DNA from: an uncultured Prevotellaceae bacterium
GTDB lineage: Bacteria; Bacteroidota; Bacteroidia; Bacteroidales; Muribaculaceae
NCBI GenBank assembly: GCA_900314215.1
Contig: OMUK01000078.1
Location: forward strand, 1-43,063
Direction of reading: 5' to 3'
Length of the DNA: 43,063 nucleotides
In this document: one piece after another, positions 1 to 7,892 of the stretch
Numbering within the stretch: position 1 is the first letter of the stretch
Layout of the letters: every line of letters starts with the position of its first letter
Notes under the pieces: model-generated
What the model saw: the letters and a program-made list of their open reading frames with translations, nothing else
Told to the model about the DNA's origin: nothing
Database searches by the model: none
Translations under genes and position numbers: made by a program

Positions 1-57
1 AAAAAGAATGATTGCCATTTTTCAATTAAAATTCTTGTGATTTTTAACTTAATTTCA

Positions 58-65
58 TATTTTTG
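58..65 (+). promoter_or_regulatory. Bacteroidetes -7 box for the 96-1265 gene
   Basis: The sequence is TATTTTTG, matching the TAnnTTTG -7 consensus. A TTG at 35-37 sits 20 nt upstream, the usual place for the -33 element. The predicted leader is about 25 nt. Seen in sequence; use is inferred. Confidence 0.55.
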
Positions 66-95
66 TTTTCATTAATTTCTTAAACCCCAACAACA

Positions 96-1265
96 ATGAG
101 AACCATTCTTGCCATAGCCGCCCTTCTTGCCTCGATCGTGGCAAGCGCAGCACCCGCTGCGGTCGACGTGATGCGCCTCGACAGCATTGCCAATGCCCAA
201 TTTGACGACGAACAGTATGTCGACGTCGTGAAAACCCGCCAGCAACTCATTGCCGGCCTCAAGCCGGGCGAGAACGACTCACTCCATGCCTTCTCGCTCG
301 TGCAGATAGGCCGCTGCCTCTTCAAGGAGCAGCTCGTCGACTCGGCCGTCGCCGTCGACAAGAGGGCACTGGAAATTTACAGCAGCAAGCATGGCCGCGA
401 CATGAATTATGCCATTATTGCCGACAACATCTCCTACTATCTTTCAGAGTTGAAGCAACACGACGAGGCTGCTAAATACAGCAATATGGCTGTACAGGTG
501 GTAAACTCGGTGCCGGAGGGCGATGGATTTCACAAGGCCTACGTCTTGATGCATGCCGCCGAGCACTTTGATGCCGTGGGCAACCACTTGCAGGCCATCA
601 TGTGTGAAAACAGCGCACTCAAGCTCATGCAGATTATCTATGGCGAGCACTCCGACACCTACATCGATGAGCTTGAGTACCTCTCGATGTACTACACTCA
701 TAACGGTAACACCGATAAGGCCGCCGAGACCGATGCCACCATCGAGCGCCTGCGCAAGGAGGCCAAGGAAGAATATATCGACATACCCGACGCCACCATA
801 AGCAACGCGCGCGACGCCCTCCTTTATAGCTGGGCAGTGCCCCGCGTGTGCAAGTATTTCCTCGACCACTACATCAACTCCTACAAGATGAACGAGGCAG
901 CCAACTTCATTATTCACTGGTCCGATAAATCCGACGAAGTGCGCATCGTCTTCGCCTCGCATGTTGCCCACCTCATGGGCGACGAGAAGCAGGCTCCCGT
1001 CTACATGGCAGCCTTCATTGCCAGCTGCAGTAAGTATGCCCTTGAGCAAGACGAGAAGGACTTCACGCAGGAGATGTATTCCAACGCCATCGTCGACGTG
1101 CTCAACTACTACAATGCCAACTCGCAATACACAGGCACCATCGAGGCCGCCGACACCCTGATAGCCCTCTACAAGAAAAGTCCCGCCGACTTCTATGCCC
1201 AGATCGATAAGTATTACGCCGATGACATGGCCGAAGCCCAATCCAAGCAAGCCCCAACCCCCTAG
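96..1265 (+). CDS. secreted helical-repeat (TPR-like) protein, function unknown
   Basis: This 389-residue protein begins with a classical signal peptide (hydrophobic residues about 4-17, then ASAAPAA), so it should be exported to the periplasm or beyond. The mature part is helix-rich with alternating Ala, Leu and Tyr spacing. The stretch at about 60-215 (DSLHAFSLVQIGRCLF, AVDKRALEIYSSKHG, TDKAAETDATIERL) looks like degenerate tetratricopeptide repeats, which usually mediate protein-protein contacts. No catalytic motif is visible. The ATG at 96 is the first in frame after a good promoter. It is a single gene, followed by a repeat-rich spacer and a convergent transporter gene. I do not recognise a specific family. 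Confidence 0.8.
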   Translation: MRTILAIAALLASIVASAAPAAVDVMRLDSIANAQFDDEQYVDVVKTRQQLIAGLKPGENDSLHAFSLVQIGRCLFKEQLVDSAVAVDKRALEIYSSKHGRDMNYAIIADNISYYLSELKQHDEAAKYSNMAVQVVNSVPEGDGFHKAYVLMHAAEHFDAVGNHLQAIMCENSALKLMQIIYGEHSDTYIDELEYLSMYYTHNGNTDKAAETDATIERLRKEAKEEYIDIPDATISNARDALLYSWAVPRVCKYFLDHYINSYKMNEAANFIIHWSDKSDEVRIVFASHVAHLMGDEKQAPVYMAAFIASCSKYALEQDEKDFTQEMYSNAIVDVLNYYNANSQYTGTIEAADTLIALYKKSPADFYAQIDKYYADDMAEAQSKQAPTP

Positions 1266-1353
1266 CGCGCTGCTCCACGCCGAGCTTGGGCGTCCACAAT
1301 GCCCGCACCCTGCCATTTCGGTTTATGGAGGTGACGCCGCTATGGTTAAAACC

Positions 1354-1468
1354 GACTTGTAGGGGCCGGTCTTGTGCCGGCCCACGACAATGTTACATCC
1401 TATTTATTTGATTATTAATAGGATGGAACCGTGTTTTTGGGCCGACACAAGATCGGCCCCTGCAGGTT
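1354..1468. repeat. nested inverted-repeat element (REP/MITE-like)
   Basis: Outer arms 1354-1383 and 1439-1468 are inverted copies matching at 25 of 30 positions. Each arm contains its own perfect 7-bp hairpin (GGGCCGG/CCGGCCC on the left, GGGCCGA/TCGGCCC on the right) with complementary 7-nt loops. Inside lies a second perfect inverted repeat of 9 bp (1396-1404 and 1417-1425). No open reading frame of note is inside. The design resembles palindromic intergenic repeats or a miniature mobile element. Confidence 0.7.
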
Positions 1469-1544
1469 TGTATTTTTGCGCATGTTGTTGTGTTGTGGCC
1501 ATAGGTGCGCAACCCCTGCTCCCTACATTTTACGGTGCTAAATT

Positions 1545-1605
1545 GCGCGATAACGTGCCAAAACTGCAAAAAATCACAGGTTTTGGCGCGTTATCGCACA
1601 TTTTT
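1545..1605 (+). terminator. long hairpin with T tract, probable terminator or dispersed palindrome
   Basis: Arms 1545-1566 and 1577-1599 are complementary over about 22 positions with two mismatches and one bulge. The loop is 10 nt, and TTTTT follows at 1601-1605. It lies between the end of the 96-1265 gene and the convergent transporter gene that ends at 1622. The stem is much longer than a normal intrinsic terminator, so it may also be a copy of a repeat family. Confidence 0.5.
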
Positions 1606-1621
1606 CTATATGGGTAGTGTT

Positions 1622-2881
1622 CTACAGGCTCTCGACGAGCAGGGCGATGTTGAGCACCGTCACGATGGTTGCCAGCGAGTAGAGGAAGATGGTGTTGAGC
1701 GGCCGGTTGGCATATTTGCCCATCACCCGCTTCGATGAGGTGAGGCTCACTTGCAGAAACACGGTGAAGGGCAGCTGCACGCTCAGCGCCATCTGCGAGT
1801 AGAGCAGTCCCTGGAAGGGATTGGTGATGGTGAAGATGATGATGAGCGACACGCCCAGCGAGATGAGAATTCCCACCACCGAGTGGGTGTCGTGGGCATT
1901 GTAGGACTCGCCGAAGAGGCCGGCAAAGATGCTGCCTGCCGCCATGCCGCTGGTGATGGTGCTCGATATGCCCGCCAGCAGCAGTGCCACGGCAAAGATG
2001 GTGGCGGCATTGTTGCCCAGCAGCGGCTGCAGCAGCGATTGCGCCTGGCTCAGCTCCTCAACGTGGGTGCCTTGGGTGTAGAAGGTGGAGGCGGCCAGCA
2101 ATATCATGGCCGAGTTGATGGCCCAGCCCACGAGCATCGAAAACAGCGTGTCGGCAAATTCATATTTCAGCATCTGCTTGATGCGCTCGTCGCCTTGCTT
2201 GTTGATCTCGCGGCTTTGCACCACCTCGCTGTGCAGAAACAGGTTGTGAGGCATCACCACAGCGCCCAGCACGCTCATGATGATGAGCAGCGAGCCTTGC
2301 GGAATGCTGGGCACAAAGGCGCTGCGGGTGGCTTGCACCCAGTCGGTGTCGACGAGAAACAGCTCGTAGATAAACGATAGCCCTATCATCGACACAAAGA
2401 AGATGATGGCCCGCTCTATTTTCTTGTAGGAGTTGGTGAAGAGCAGTATCAGCACTGCCGCCACCGTGAGTATTGCACCCCACACGATGGGTATGCCGAA
2501 GAGCATCTGCAGCGCGATGGCGCCGCCCAGTATCTCGGCCAGCGAGGTCGATATGCTCGACAGCACGGCTGTGATCACGATGGGACGCCCCACCCAGCGG
2601 GGTGAGTATTTCACGGCCGCCTCGCTCAGGCACAGGCCCGTGACAATGCCCAAGTGGGCCACGTTGTGCTGCAAGGCAATGAGCATGATGGTCGACAGGG
2701 TCACCACCCACAGCAGGGTGTAGCCATACTCTGAGCCGGCTGCAAAGTTGCTCGCCCAGTTGCCCGGGTCGATGAAGCCCACGGTCACCAGCAGCCCGGG
2801 GCCTATGTTGCGCAAGATGTCGAGACCACCCAGCACACGGGGGTGGGTCTTGCTTTTCAGTTCTGCTATTATATTTTTCAT
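1622..2881 (-). CDS. mntH: Nramp-family divalent metal (Mn2+/Fe2+) transporter
   Basis: This inner-membrane protein of 419 residues imports manganese or iron with protons in the Nramp (LeuT-fold) family. The two metal-site signatures are present: DPGN at 38-41 in helix 1 and A207-x2-M210-PHN in helix 6. About eleven hydrophobic helices can be traced. The helix-3 region (QHNVAHLGIVTG) departs somewhat from the usual QxLxARLGIVTG, so the clade may be divergent. I chose the ATG at 2881 rather than the in-frame one at 2911 because a TACTTTTG -7 box lies between them, 7 nt before 2881. It is monocistronic and convergent with the upstream gene. The symbol is by family; substrate preference cannot be read from sequence. 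Confidence 0.88.
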   Translation of the reverse strand: MKNIIAELKSKTHPRVLGGLDILRNIGPGLLVTVGFIDPGNWASNFAAGSEYGYTLLWVVTLSTIMLIALQHNVAHLGIVTGLCLSEAAVKYSPRWVGRPIVITAVLSSISTSLAEILGGAIALQMLFGIPIVWGAILTVAAVLILLFTNSYKKIERAIIFFVSMIGLSFIYELFLVDTDWVQATRSAFVPSIPQGSLLIIMSVLGAVVMPHNLFLHSEVVQSREINKQGDERIKQMLKYEFADTLFSMLVGWAINSAMILLAASTFYTQGTHVEELSQAQSLLQPLLGNNAATIFAVALLLAGISSTITSGMAAGSIFAGLFGESYNAHDTHSVVGILISLGVSLIIIFTITNPFQGLLYSQMALSVQLPFTVFLQVSLTSSKRVMGKYANRPLNTIFLYSLATIVTVLNIALLVESL

Positions 2882-2888
2882 CGTTTTG

Positions 2889-2896
2889 CAAAAGTA
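2889..2896 (-). promoter_or_regulatory. -7 box for the Nramp gene, 7 nt before the ATG
   Basis: On the minus strand the word is TACTTTTG (consensus TAnnTTTG), ending 7 nt before the ATG at 2881. Transcription should start at or next to the start codon, which implies a leaderless or nearly leaderless mRNA. No convincing -33 element was seen. Confidence 0.45.
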
Positions 2897-3078
2897 GTGA
2901 TTTTTTGCCAAATGCCGAATCCCTATCTTTAGTGATTTCTACAGATTTCGGTAGCCTGCCATGTGCCCAATTGAGCTACAAAACGGGCTGCTGCAACTGC
3001 ATGAAATCGCCTTTTTGGGGGAAGTAGTGCACCTAAAATACCTATTATTGAGGATTGCGCCAGTTGCCTCGGCAGGCG

Positions 3079-3086
3079 TAACTTTG
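3079..3086 (+). promoter_or_regulatory. -7 box TAACTTTG for the 3094 receiver-domain remnant
   Basis: TAACTTTG with a TTG at 3055-3057 (21-nt spacer). It ends 7 nt before the ATG at 3094, so the message would be leaderless or nearly so. The promoter appears intact although the gene behind it is broken. Confidence 0.55.
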
Positions 3087-3093
3087 CACTACG

Positions 3094-3433
3094 ATGGAAG
3101 ATAATGAAAGCCCACATGTATTTAAGGTGTTGATTGCCGACGATTCTGTGCTCATAGGCGAGGGACTGGCAGTGGTGCTCAAGCAGCTGCATGCGTTCAC
3201 GTGTGAGGTGGCGATGGCCCACTCATTGCAAGCCATGAAGACCATGATGGCCGCGAGCGCGGTCGACATTGTCGTGGTGAACCCATACTTTGATGGCGGT
3301 TTCGATTTGGCTTCTTCATCGCCGCAACATCTTGCACAAACTCAAATTGCACTCCTCGCTCGGACTCATCTATTATGCAATCTCGAGCCATCTCGTTGAT
3401 ATCGACCAAATTGGTGATGTGAAAGAGGAGTGA
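3094..3433 (+). pseudogene. degenerate response-regulator receiver domain, frameshifted
   Basis: The N-terminus (VLIADDSVLIGEGLAVVLKQ at about 12-31) is the start of a CheY/NarL-type receiver, with the acidic pair ADD. The position of the phospho-acceptor Asp appears to be Asn (VVVNPYFDGG, residues 61-70). After FD at 3301-3306 the original frame becomes low-complexity Ser/Gln and stops at 3399. Moving one base forward in the TTT run at 3306-3308 gives a receiver-like continuation (LLHRRNILHKLKLHSS, GLIYYAISSHLVDID) to a stop at 3431-3433. I read this as a one-base insertion. Even when repaired it is about 112 residues with no output domain. The receiver call is confident for the N-terminus and moderate for the frameshift. 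Confidence 0.55.
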
Positions 3434-3578
3434 AAAGTTGTCGTTCACCTCTTTTTGCCATACTATAATTTTAGTATTCAATTTTAAATATACTACTCAT
3501 TTAGGGCTAATCATTTGTGGTGATTTGGTACTGCCAAAATCAGTAATTTCAGGGATTTTGTCAAGCGTTAACGTTCTG

Positions 3579-3586
3579 TAACTTTG
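3579..3586 (+). promoter_or_regulatory. -7 box TAACTTTG for the di-haem lipoprotein gene
   Basis: TAACTTTG at 3579-3586 with TTTG at 3557-3560, an 18-nt spacer. The leader to the ATG at 3605 would be about 12-15 nt. Confidence 0.6.
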
Positions 3587-3604
3587 CGCTCGAAAACAAA
3601 CAAT

Positions 3605-5134
3605 ATGACTTGTATGAAAATCGATTTTATTTTAGCAAGTATAGCGCTGGCAGCTATGGCCATGCCGCTTGCTTCTTGCAGCGATGACAACAATGGGGGA
3701 GGCGACAATCCAAAACCCGACGTGACGCTTCCCGACGATTACTACACAGGCGGCCTGCTAGGCACGACCACCAATGTCACCTCGTCGGCTTTTGAACAAA
3801 ATGCCAAGGCTATCGACGATGCTGGCCTGCTCGAGACATTCAAGCGCGGCGAGCGCCTCTTTGAGAGCAACTACGACACCGACACCGCATCGACCACACC
3901 CATGCATGGCCTTGGCCCCATGTGGACTCGCTACAGTTGCATCAATTGTCACCCCAACTATGGCCATGGCCACCGCATCACTACCTATGATAGTAATGAG
4001 CGCGGCAACGGCTGCCTGATCACCGTGATCGACAAAGACGGCAATGTGGCCACTTCGCTTGGCGAGGTGCCTATGACTGTGGCTCAAGCTCCGTTCAAGC
4101 CCATGCTTGACGAGAGCAAGGTCACTATCGAGTGGAAACATTACACCGACGACTGGGGCAACAAATTCCCCGACGGCGAGACCTACGACCTGATTTATCC
4201 CGAGGTCACGATGCCTGAGTCGGCGCTCTATTCTCCGCTTGAGGTCAACGGCCAGCCGCTGCCCATGAGCGAGGCTCGCATCACGCTGCAATCCACCATT
4301 GGCCTCTATGGCCTGGGCTTGCTCGATGCCATCCCCGACGATTCGCTCAAGGCCCAATACAAGAGCGAGAGCGCTCATGCCACGCTCAATCCCCGCATGT
4401 GGAACGGCACCGATTTCGCCTCGACGGGCGTCGACGGCAATGGACATCCTTATCGTTTCGACTACTTCTGCGACTTTGCCAAGCTGCAGGCCAACACGAG
4501 CCTGTGGGAGGTGACCAATGTGATTACCCCCATGTTCCCTTACCTCTATATCAATGACGCCTATGCACGCACCTCGAGCAAGGCCCCCGACGTGCAGGCT
4601 CAATTCTACAAGTATTATCCCGAGTGGAACAAGACTGGCAATGTGGAGACCGATATCTACAACTTCCTCACCTCGCAAAACCAGCGGGTTGAGATGAATG
4701 CCTCACAGTGCTACGACCTCATGGTGTGGTTCCGCGGCTTGGCCGTGCCTGCCGCCCGCGACGTGCAGAGCGACGAGTTCCAGCGCGGCAAGAAGCTCTT
4801 CACCCAGATAGGCTGCGCCTCGTGCCACCGCCCCTCGTGGACCACTGGCGACGACGAGGTGGTTGACGTGTACAACTTGACCAACCATGGTGCCAAGGCC
4901 ATGCCTCGCTATCCCCACCAGAAGATTTGGCCTTACACCAACCTGATTCAGCACCGCCTGTATATGCAGAACGACATACGCACCGGCTGGTGCCGCACCA
5001 CACCGCTGTGGGGCCGTGGCCTGAGCCGCAAGGTGACTGGCGCCGACGACCGCATGCACGACTGCCGCGCACGCACGGTGATCGAGGCCATCATGTGGCA
5101 TGGCAACAGCAAGAGCGATGCCCGCTGGGTGTAG
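3605..5134 (+). CDS. di-haem oxidoreductase (DUF1111 family) lipoprotein, C-terminally truncated
   Basis: A c-type cytochrome of the di-haem oxidoreductase family (DUF1111/COG3488), expected in the cell envelope. A lipoprotein signal ends in PLASC (Cys25), followed by SDDNNGGG, which resembles the Bacteroidetes surface-export signal. Two haem-binding CxxCH motifs are present: CINCH at about 112-116 and CASCH at about 404-408. The family's C-terminal signature (HDCRARTVIEAIMWHG) is reached, but the protein stops about nine residues later. Relatives usually continue some 25-30 residues with a helix. The DNA after the stop belongs to a methyltransferase that lacks its N-terminus, so the 3' end was probably lost in a deletion. 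ATGs at 3605 and 3614 both fit; 3605 follows the promoter at a normal distance. It may no longer be functional. Confidence 0.82.
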   Translation: MTCMKIDFILASIALAAMAMPLASCSDDNNGGGDNPKPDVTLPDDYYTGGLLGTTTNVTSSAFEQNAKAIDDAGLLETFKRGERLFESNYDTDTASTTPMHGLGPMWTRYSCINCHPNYGHGHRITTYDSNERGNGCLITVIDKDGNVATSLGEVPMTVAQAPFKPMLDESKVTIEWKHYTDDWGNKFPDGETYDLIYPEVTMPESALYSPLEVNGQPLPMSEARITLQSTIGLYGLGLLDAIPDDSLKAQYKSESAHATLNPRMWNGTDFASTGVDGNGHPYRFDYFCDFAKLQANTSLWEVTNVITPMFPYLYINDAYARTSSKAPDVQAQFYKYYPEWNKTGNVETDIYNFLTSQNQRVEMNASQCYDLMVWFRGLAVPAARDVQSDEFQRGKKLFTQIGCASCHRPSWTTGDDEVVDVYNLTNHGAKAMPRYPHQKIWPYTNLIQHRLYMQNDIRTGWCRTTPLWGRGLSRKVTGADDRMHDCRARTVIEAIMWHGNSKSDARWV

Positions 5135-5532
5135 TGTATGGCCTCGACATCTCGCCCACGAGTGTGGCCTATGCCCGCCGGCTCAACAAGAAAGCGCTTG
5201 GCAAGCGATGCTTCATCGAGGAGGGCAGTGCCACTTCCTTGCCGTGGGAGGCAGGCAAATTCGACCTGGTCACGGCCTTTGAGACGGTCTATTTCTGGCC
5301 CGATCTGGATGCGGCTTTCGGCGAGGTGGCTAGGGTGTTGAAGCCTGGCGGTGATTTCGTGTTCACCTATGGCGACCGGTCCAGCCCGGCGATGGCTTTC
5401 TGGGAGCGGGTTGTCGATGGCATGAAGATGGTGCCGATGGCCGACTTGAAGCTCATGCTTGCCCGTGCCGGCTTCAAGCAAGTCACGACAACCGGCTGTG
5501 GGGTCAATATCATTGTGCATGCCTCGTTGTAG
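5134..5532 (+). pseudogene. class I SAM-dependent methyltransferase, 5'-truncated remnant
   Basis: From about 5134 the frame reads VYGLDISPTSV, the second strand of a class I methyltransferase Rossmann fold with the acidic residue that holds the ribose of S-adenosylmethionine. It then continues as a normal member: SATSLPWEAGKFDLVTAF, ARVLKPGGDFVFTYG and a C-terminal helix to Leu at 5529. The first strand, the Gly-rich motif I (usually DxGxGxG) and the start codon are absent. The sequence upstream in this frame is shadow coding of the di-haem gene. About 132 residues remain. Without motif I it should not bind the cofactor, so I call it a remnant created by the same deletion that trimmed the upstream gene. 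Confidence 0.75.
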
Positions 5533-5596
5533 CATTTCCAAGTGCAGTTTAAGCAATTTTAAGAGGTGCGGGTGATGATATTGCGCATTTTGTCAC

Positions 5597-5604
5597 TAAC
5601 TTTG
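5597..5604 (+). promoter_or_regulatory. -7 box TAACTTTG for the peroxidase-rubredoxin pair
   Basis: TAACTTTG at 5597-5604, 26 nt before the ATG at 5631. No clear -33 element at 20 nt; TTTG at 5589-5592 is too close. The box and its position relative to the gene support a promoter. Confidence 0.5.
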
Positions 5605-5630
5605 GCAACTGAAACAAATCAAAATTAATT

Positions 5631-6176
5631 ATGGCAACTATTTATGATTTTAATCTGCTCGACAAAAAGGGCAACCCAGTGAGCTTGGCTCAATACAAGG
5701 GCAAGGTGCTGCTGGTGGTGAACACGGCCACGGGCTGTGGCTTCACTCCTCAATATGAAGACCTCGAGGCAATGTACCATCGATTGAAAGACAAGGGTCT
5801 GGAAATTCTCGACATTCCCTGCAACCAGTTTGGCCACCAGGCTCCTGGCACCGACGACGAGATCAAGGAATTCTGCACCCTCAAGTTTGGCGCCGACTTC
5901 CCACAGTTTAAGAAGAGCGATGTGAACGGTAAGAATGAATTGCCGCTCTACACCTGGCTCAAGAGCCAGAAGGGCTTCACAGGCCACTATGAGGAGAAAC
6001 TGGCCGCTATCATGGAGAAGCTCTACAACGACAACAACCCCGAGCCTCGCAAGAAGGACGACATACAGTGGAATTTCACCAAGTTCCTCATCGGCCGCGA
6101 CGGCAACGTGGTGGCTCGCTTTGAGCCCACTGCCGACATGAAGGAGGTTGAGGCTCAGGTTGCAGCCCTCTTGTAA
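5631..6176 (+). CDS. glutathione peroxidase-family (thioredoxin-type) thiol peroxidase
   Basis: A 181-residue cytosolic enzyme of the glutathione peroxidase family that reduces hydrogen peroxide or organic hydroperoxides. The peroxidatic cysteine is Cys36 in [10 protein letters not shown]; it is Cys, not selenocysteine. Family motifs CNQFG (64-68) and WNFTKFL (near 150) supply the Gln, Trp and Asn of the catalytic tetrad. Cys82 in [12 protein letters not shown] is where the resolving cysteine of thioredoxin-dependent members sits, so thioredoxin is the likelier electron donor. The segment at about 110-140 is the insertion common in Bacteroidetes members. Rubredoxin follows 41 nt downstream, suggesting a small oxidative-stress operon. 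Confidence 0.93.
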   Translation: MATIYDFNLLDKKGNPVSLAQYKGKVLLVVNTATGCGFTPQYEDLEAMYHRLKDKGLEILDIPCNQFGHQAPGTDDEIKEFCTLKFGADFPQFKKSDVNGKNELPLYTWLKSQKGFTGHYEEKLAAIMEKLYNDNNPEPRKKDDIQWNFTKFLIGRDGNVVARFEPTADMKEVEAQVAALL

Positions 6177-6217
6177 TTATTTTTCCTATATATTCACTTT
6201 TAACAATTTTATTCGAT

Positions 6218-6382
6218 ATGAAAAAGTACGTTTGCGACGTGTGTGGCTACATCTATGACCCCGCCGTGGGTGACCCCGACAACGACATCATGCCCGGCAC
6301 AGCCTTTGAGGACCTCCCCGACGATTGGGTGTGCCCCCTGTGCGGCGTTGGCAAGGATGATTTCAGCCCTGTCGAGGAGTGA
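6218..6382 (+). CDS. rubredoxin
   Basis: A 54-residue protein with the complete rubredoxin signature: C6-x2-C9 near the N-terminus ([10 protein letters not shown]) and C39-x2-C42 (WVCPLCG). The four cysteines bind one iron as a one-electron carrier. The aromatic residues Tyr4, Tyr11, Tyr13 and Trp37 of the hydrophobic core are present. It follows the peroxidase gene by 41 nt with no promoter of its own visible, so it is probably co-transcribed. Rubredoxins in anaerobes often donate electrons to peroxide- or oxygen-reducing proteins (such as rubrerythrin), but direct donation to this peroxidase is not established. A strong terminator follows at 6402-6447. Confidence 0.95.
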   Translation: MKKYVCDVCGYIYDPAVGDPDNDIMPGTAFEDLPDDWVCPLCGVGKDDFSPVEE

Positions 6383-6401
6383 TTTCATTTCTCCCGAACA
6401 C

Positions 6402-6447
6402 AAAAAATCCACACTTTGCCCCCCCGTGAGGCAAGTGTGGATTTTTT
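6402..6447. terminator. bidirectional intrinsic terminator
   Basis: Stem AAAAAATCCACACTTTGCC (6402-6420) pairs with 6430-6447, with one bulged T and a 9-nt loop. It has a T tract on the plus strand and, because the left arm begins with an A tract, another on the minus strand. It separates the convergent rubredoxin and NmrA-like genes. Confidence 0.85.
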
Positions 6448-6481
6448 TATGGACAGCCCTCTCGTCGGGGGCCAGTTTCAA

Positions 6482-7135
6482 TTAGTAGCCTATGGTGAAG
6501 CGCTCCTTGTGGTGAGCGGGCTTCTCCAGCTCGTCGACCATGGCTACGGCGTAGTCCTCAACCGAAATGTGGCTTGTGCCAGTGGCCTCGTCTACAATCA
6601 GGTCGTCCTTGCCCAGGCGGAACTTGCCAGTGCGTGCGCCTTTCTCGTCAAATGCTCCGGCGGGCGAGAAGAACACCCAGTCGATGTCGTTCTCCTTGGT
6701 GAGAACGTTCAGGTAGAAGTTGCCCAGCGTGCGCACCCCGTCCATGATCTCGGCAGGAATTGCGCCCGAGTCAACCACGCGCAGGCCTGGCTTCACATAG
6801 AGGGTGCCGGCACCGCCCACGATGAGCAGGCGACCTACGCCACTCTTCTTGGCAGCCTCCACAATCTTGGGATAGTTCTCGGTCGTGAGGCGGCCAATCT
6901 CAGGATTTGCCCAACCGGGATTGTAGGCCGAGATGATGGCATCCTTGCCCTCGGCAATCTTGGCGATGGCGTCAATATTGGCTACGTCCTCTTGCACTGC
7001 CGTGAGGTTGTCGTTCTTAGGCAGCTTGGCGGTGTTGCGCACCACTGCCGTCACCTTGTGACCGCGATTGAGAAGCTCGTTGAGAATGGCTGAACCCACA
7101 AATCCTGTTGCACCGATTAAAACTACATTTTTCAT
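6482..7135 (-). CDS. NAD(P)-binding (NmrA/atypical SDR) oxidoreductase
   Basis: A 217-residue Rossmann-fold protein of the atypical short-chain dehydrogenase group (YwnB/NmrA-like, NAD(P)H-binding). The dinucleotide motif GATGFVG is at about 8-14, followed by the typical VTAVVRN strand that reads NADP preference. Further marks are IISAYNPGWANP and LLIVGGAGTLYV. The group often lacks the YxxxK catalytic pair, and none is clear here, so it may act as an NADPH-dependent reductase, such as a quinone reductase, or as a redox sensor. Monocistronic, with a -7 box at 7194-7201 and a leader of about 55 nt; it shares the terminator at 6402-6447. Substrate unknown. Confidence 0.85.
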   Translation of the reverse strand: MKNVVLIGATGFVGSAILNELLNRGHKVTAVVRNTAKLPKNDNLTAVQEDVANIDAIAKIAEGKDAIISAYNPGWANPEIGRLTTENYPKIVEAAKKSGVGRLLIVGGAGTLYVKPGLRVVDSGAIPAEIMDGVRTLGNFYLNVLTKENDIDWVFFSPAGAFDEKGARTGKFRLGKDDLIVDEATGTSHISVEDYAVAMVDELEKPAHHKERFTIGY

Positions 7136-7193
7136 TTCGTTGTTCCTTTCTTTTTATTTGTTGTTATTATTGTTTGTTTCTGTTTTGCGATAG

Positions 7194-7201
7194 CAAAGGT
7201 A
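7194..7201 (-). promoter_or_regulatory. -7 box for the NmrA-like gene
   Basis: Minus-strand TACCTTTG at 7201-7194, 58 nt before the ATG at 7135. The rest of the spacer between 7136 and 7362 holds no other gene that I can support. Confidence 0.5.
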
Positions 7202-7362
7202 GGGCAAGAAATCATGCTCTGCAAGAGGGCACTTTTTGGTCTCATGGTTACCGCGAGGTAGGAATTGGATAAACACAGCCGTTTCACGTGCGCACTTTAA
7301 CACACGTTAACCAAGCCATTTTTCCCCCCAAGGTGAGTGGGTGTAATCTGCTCTCAGTTTTT

Positions 7363-7875
7363 TTATTGCAGCTCGAGCTTGCGCAGGTCGCAGTTGGTCA
7401 TTTTCTCGATCTCGTTCATGGGGCGGTTGTAGTACACGCTTTGTATGGCTTTGTTGATGATGCCGTGGCCCACGGCGAGCACAATCTGGCCCGGGTAGCG
7501 CTCTTTGGTCCAGTCGAGAAACTGCTGGGCGCGGGCCTTGAGGTGCGCGAGCGACTCCACGTCGCCGGGCCACTCGTTGAGGTATTGCAGCGAGGGAATG
7601 TAGCGGCCCGTCCAGCTGCCCCAGTCGCGCTCGCGCAGCAGGGGAGTGGTCACCACCTGCTGGTGGTGTGGCTTGGCCAGTATGGCGCAGGTGTCGATAG
7701 AGCGGCGCAGGTCGCTCGATACAAAGGCGTCGATGTGCTCGCTGGCTAGCTGCTTGGCCAGGGCCTGCGCCTCGGCAATGCCGGCGGCGTTGAGCTGCCC
7801 TTGAGTTTGTCCCTGCATGATTTTGTTGGCGTTGTCAACCGTCTCGCCGTGGCGTACCAGTAGTAGTGTTGTCAT
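7363..7875 (-). CDS. histidine phosphatase family protein (phosphoglycerate mutase-like)
   Basis: A 170-residue member of the histidine phosphatase superfamily (branch 1; GpmB/CobC-type). The phosphoacceptor motif RHGE is at 8-11, and the second catalytic histidine lies in AVGHG (His137). Further marks are QGQTQGQLNAAG and SSDLRRSIDT, the substrate-binding arginines. The reaction is removal or transfer of a phosphate through a phosphohistidine, but members act on sugar phosphates, nucleotides or cobalamin precursors, and the substrate cannot be told here. It is transcribed from a promoter that mirrors that of the divergent hydrolase gene at 7932, so the two may share control. Confidence 0.88.
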   Translation of the reverse strand: MTTLLLVRHGETVDNANKIMQGQTQGQLNAAGIAEAQALAKQLASEHIDAFVSSDLRRSIDTCAILAKPHHQQVVTTPLLRERDWGSWTGRYIPSLQYLNEWPGDVESLAHLKARAQQFLDWTKERYPGQIVLAVGHGIINKAIQSVYYNRPMNEIEKMTNCDLRKLELQ

Positions 7876-7892
7876 AATCCCTCGTGAAATTA

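Noticed and set aside
3197-3481. 94-codon minus-strand frame opposite the receiver-domain remnant
   Set aside because: It has no family resemblance, and the plus strand carries a promoter and receiver motifs.
5118-5180. Direct repeat ATGCCCGCTGG / ATGCCCGCCGG as the cause of the 5.13-kb deletion
   Set aside because: Both copies (5118-5128 and 5170-5180) are still present, one on each side of the junction, so they are not the signature of a deletion between them. They are likely chance GC-rich codons.
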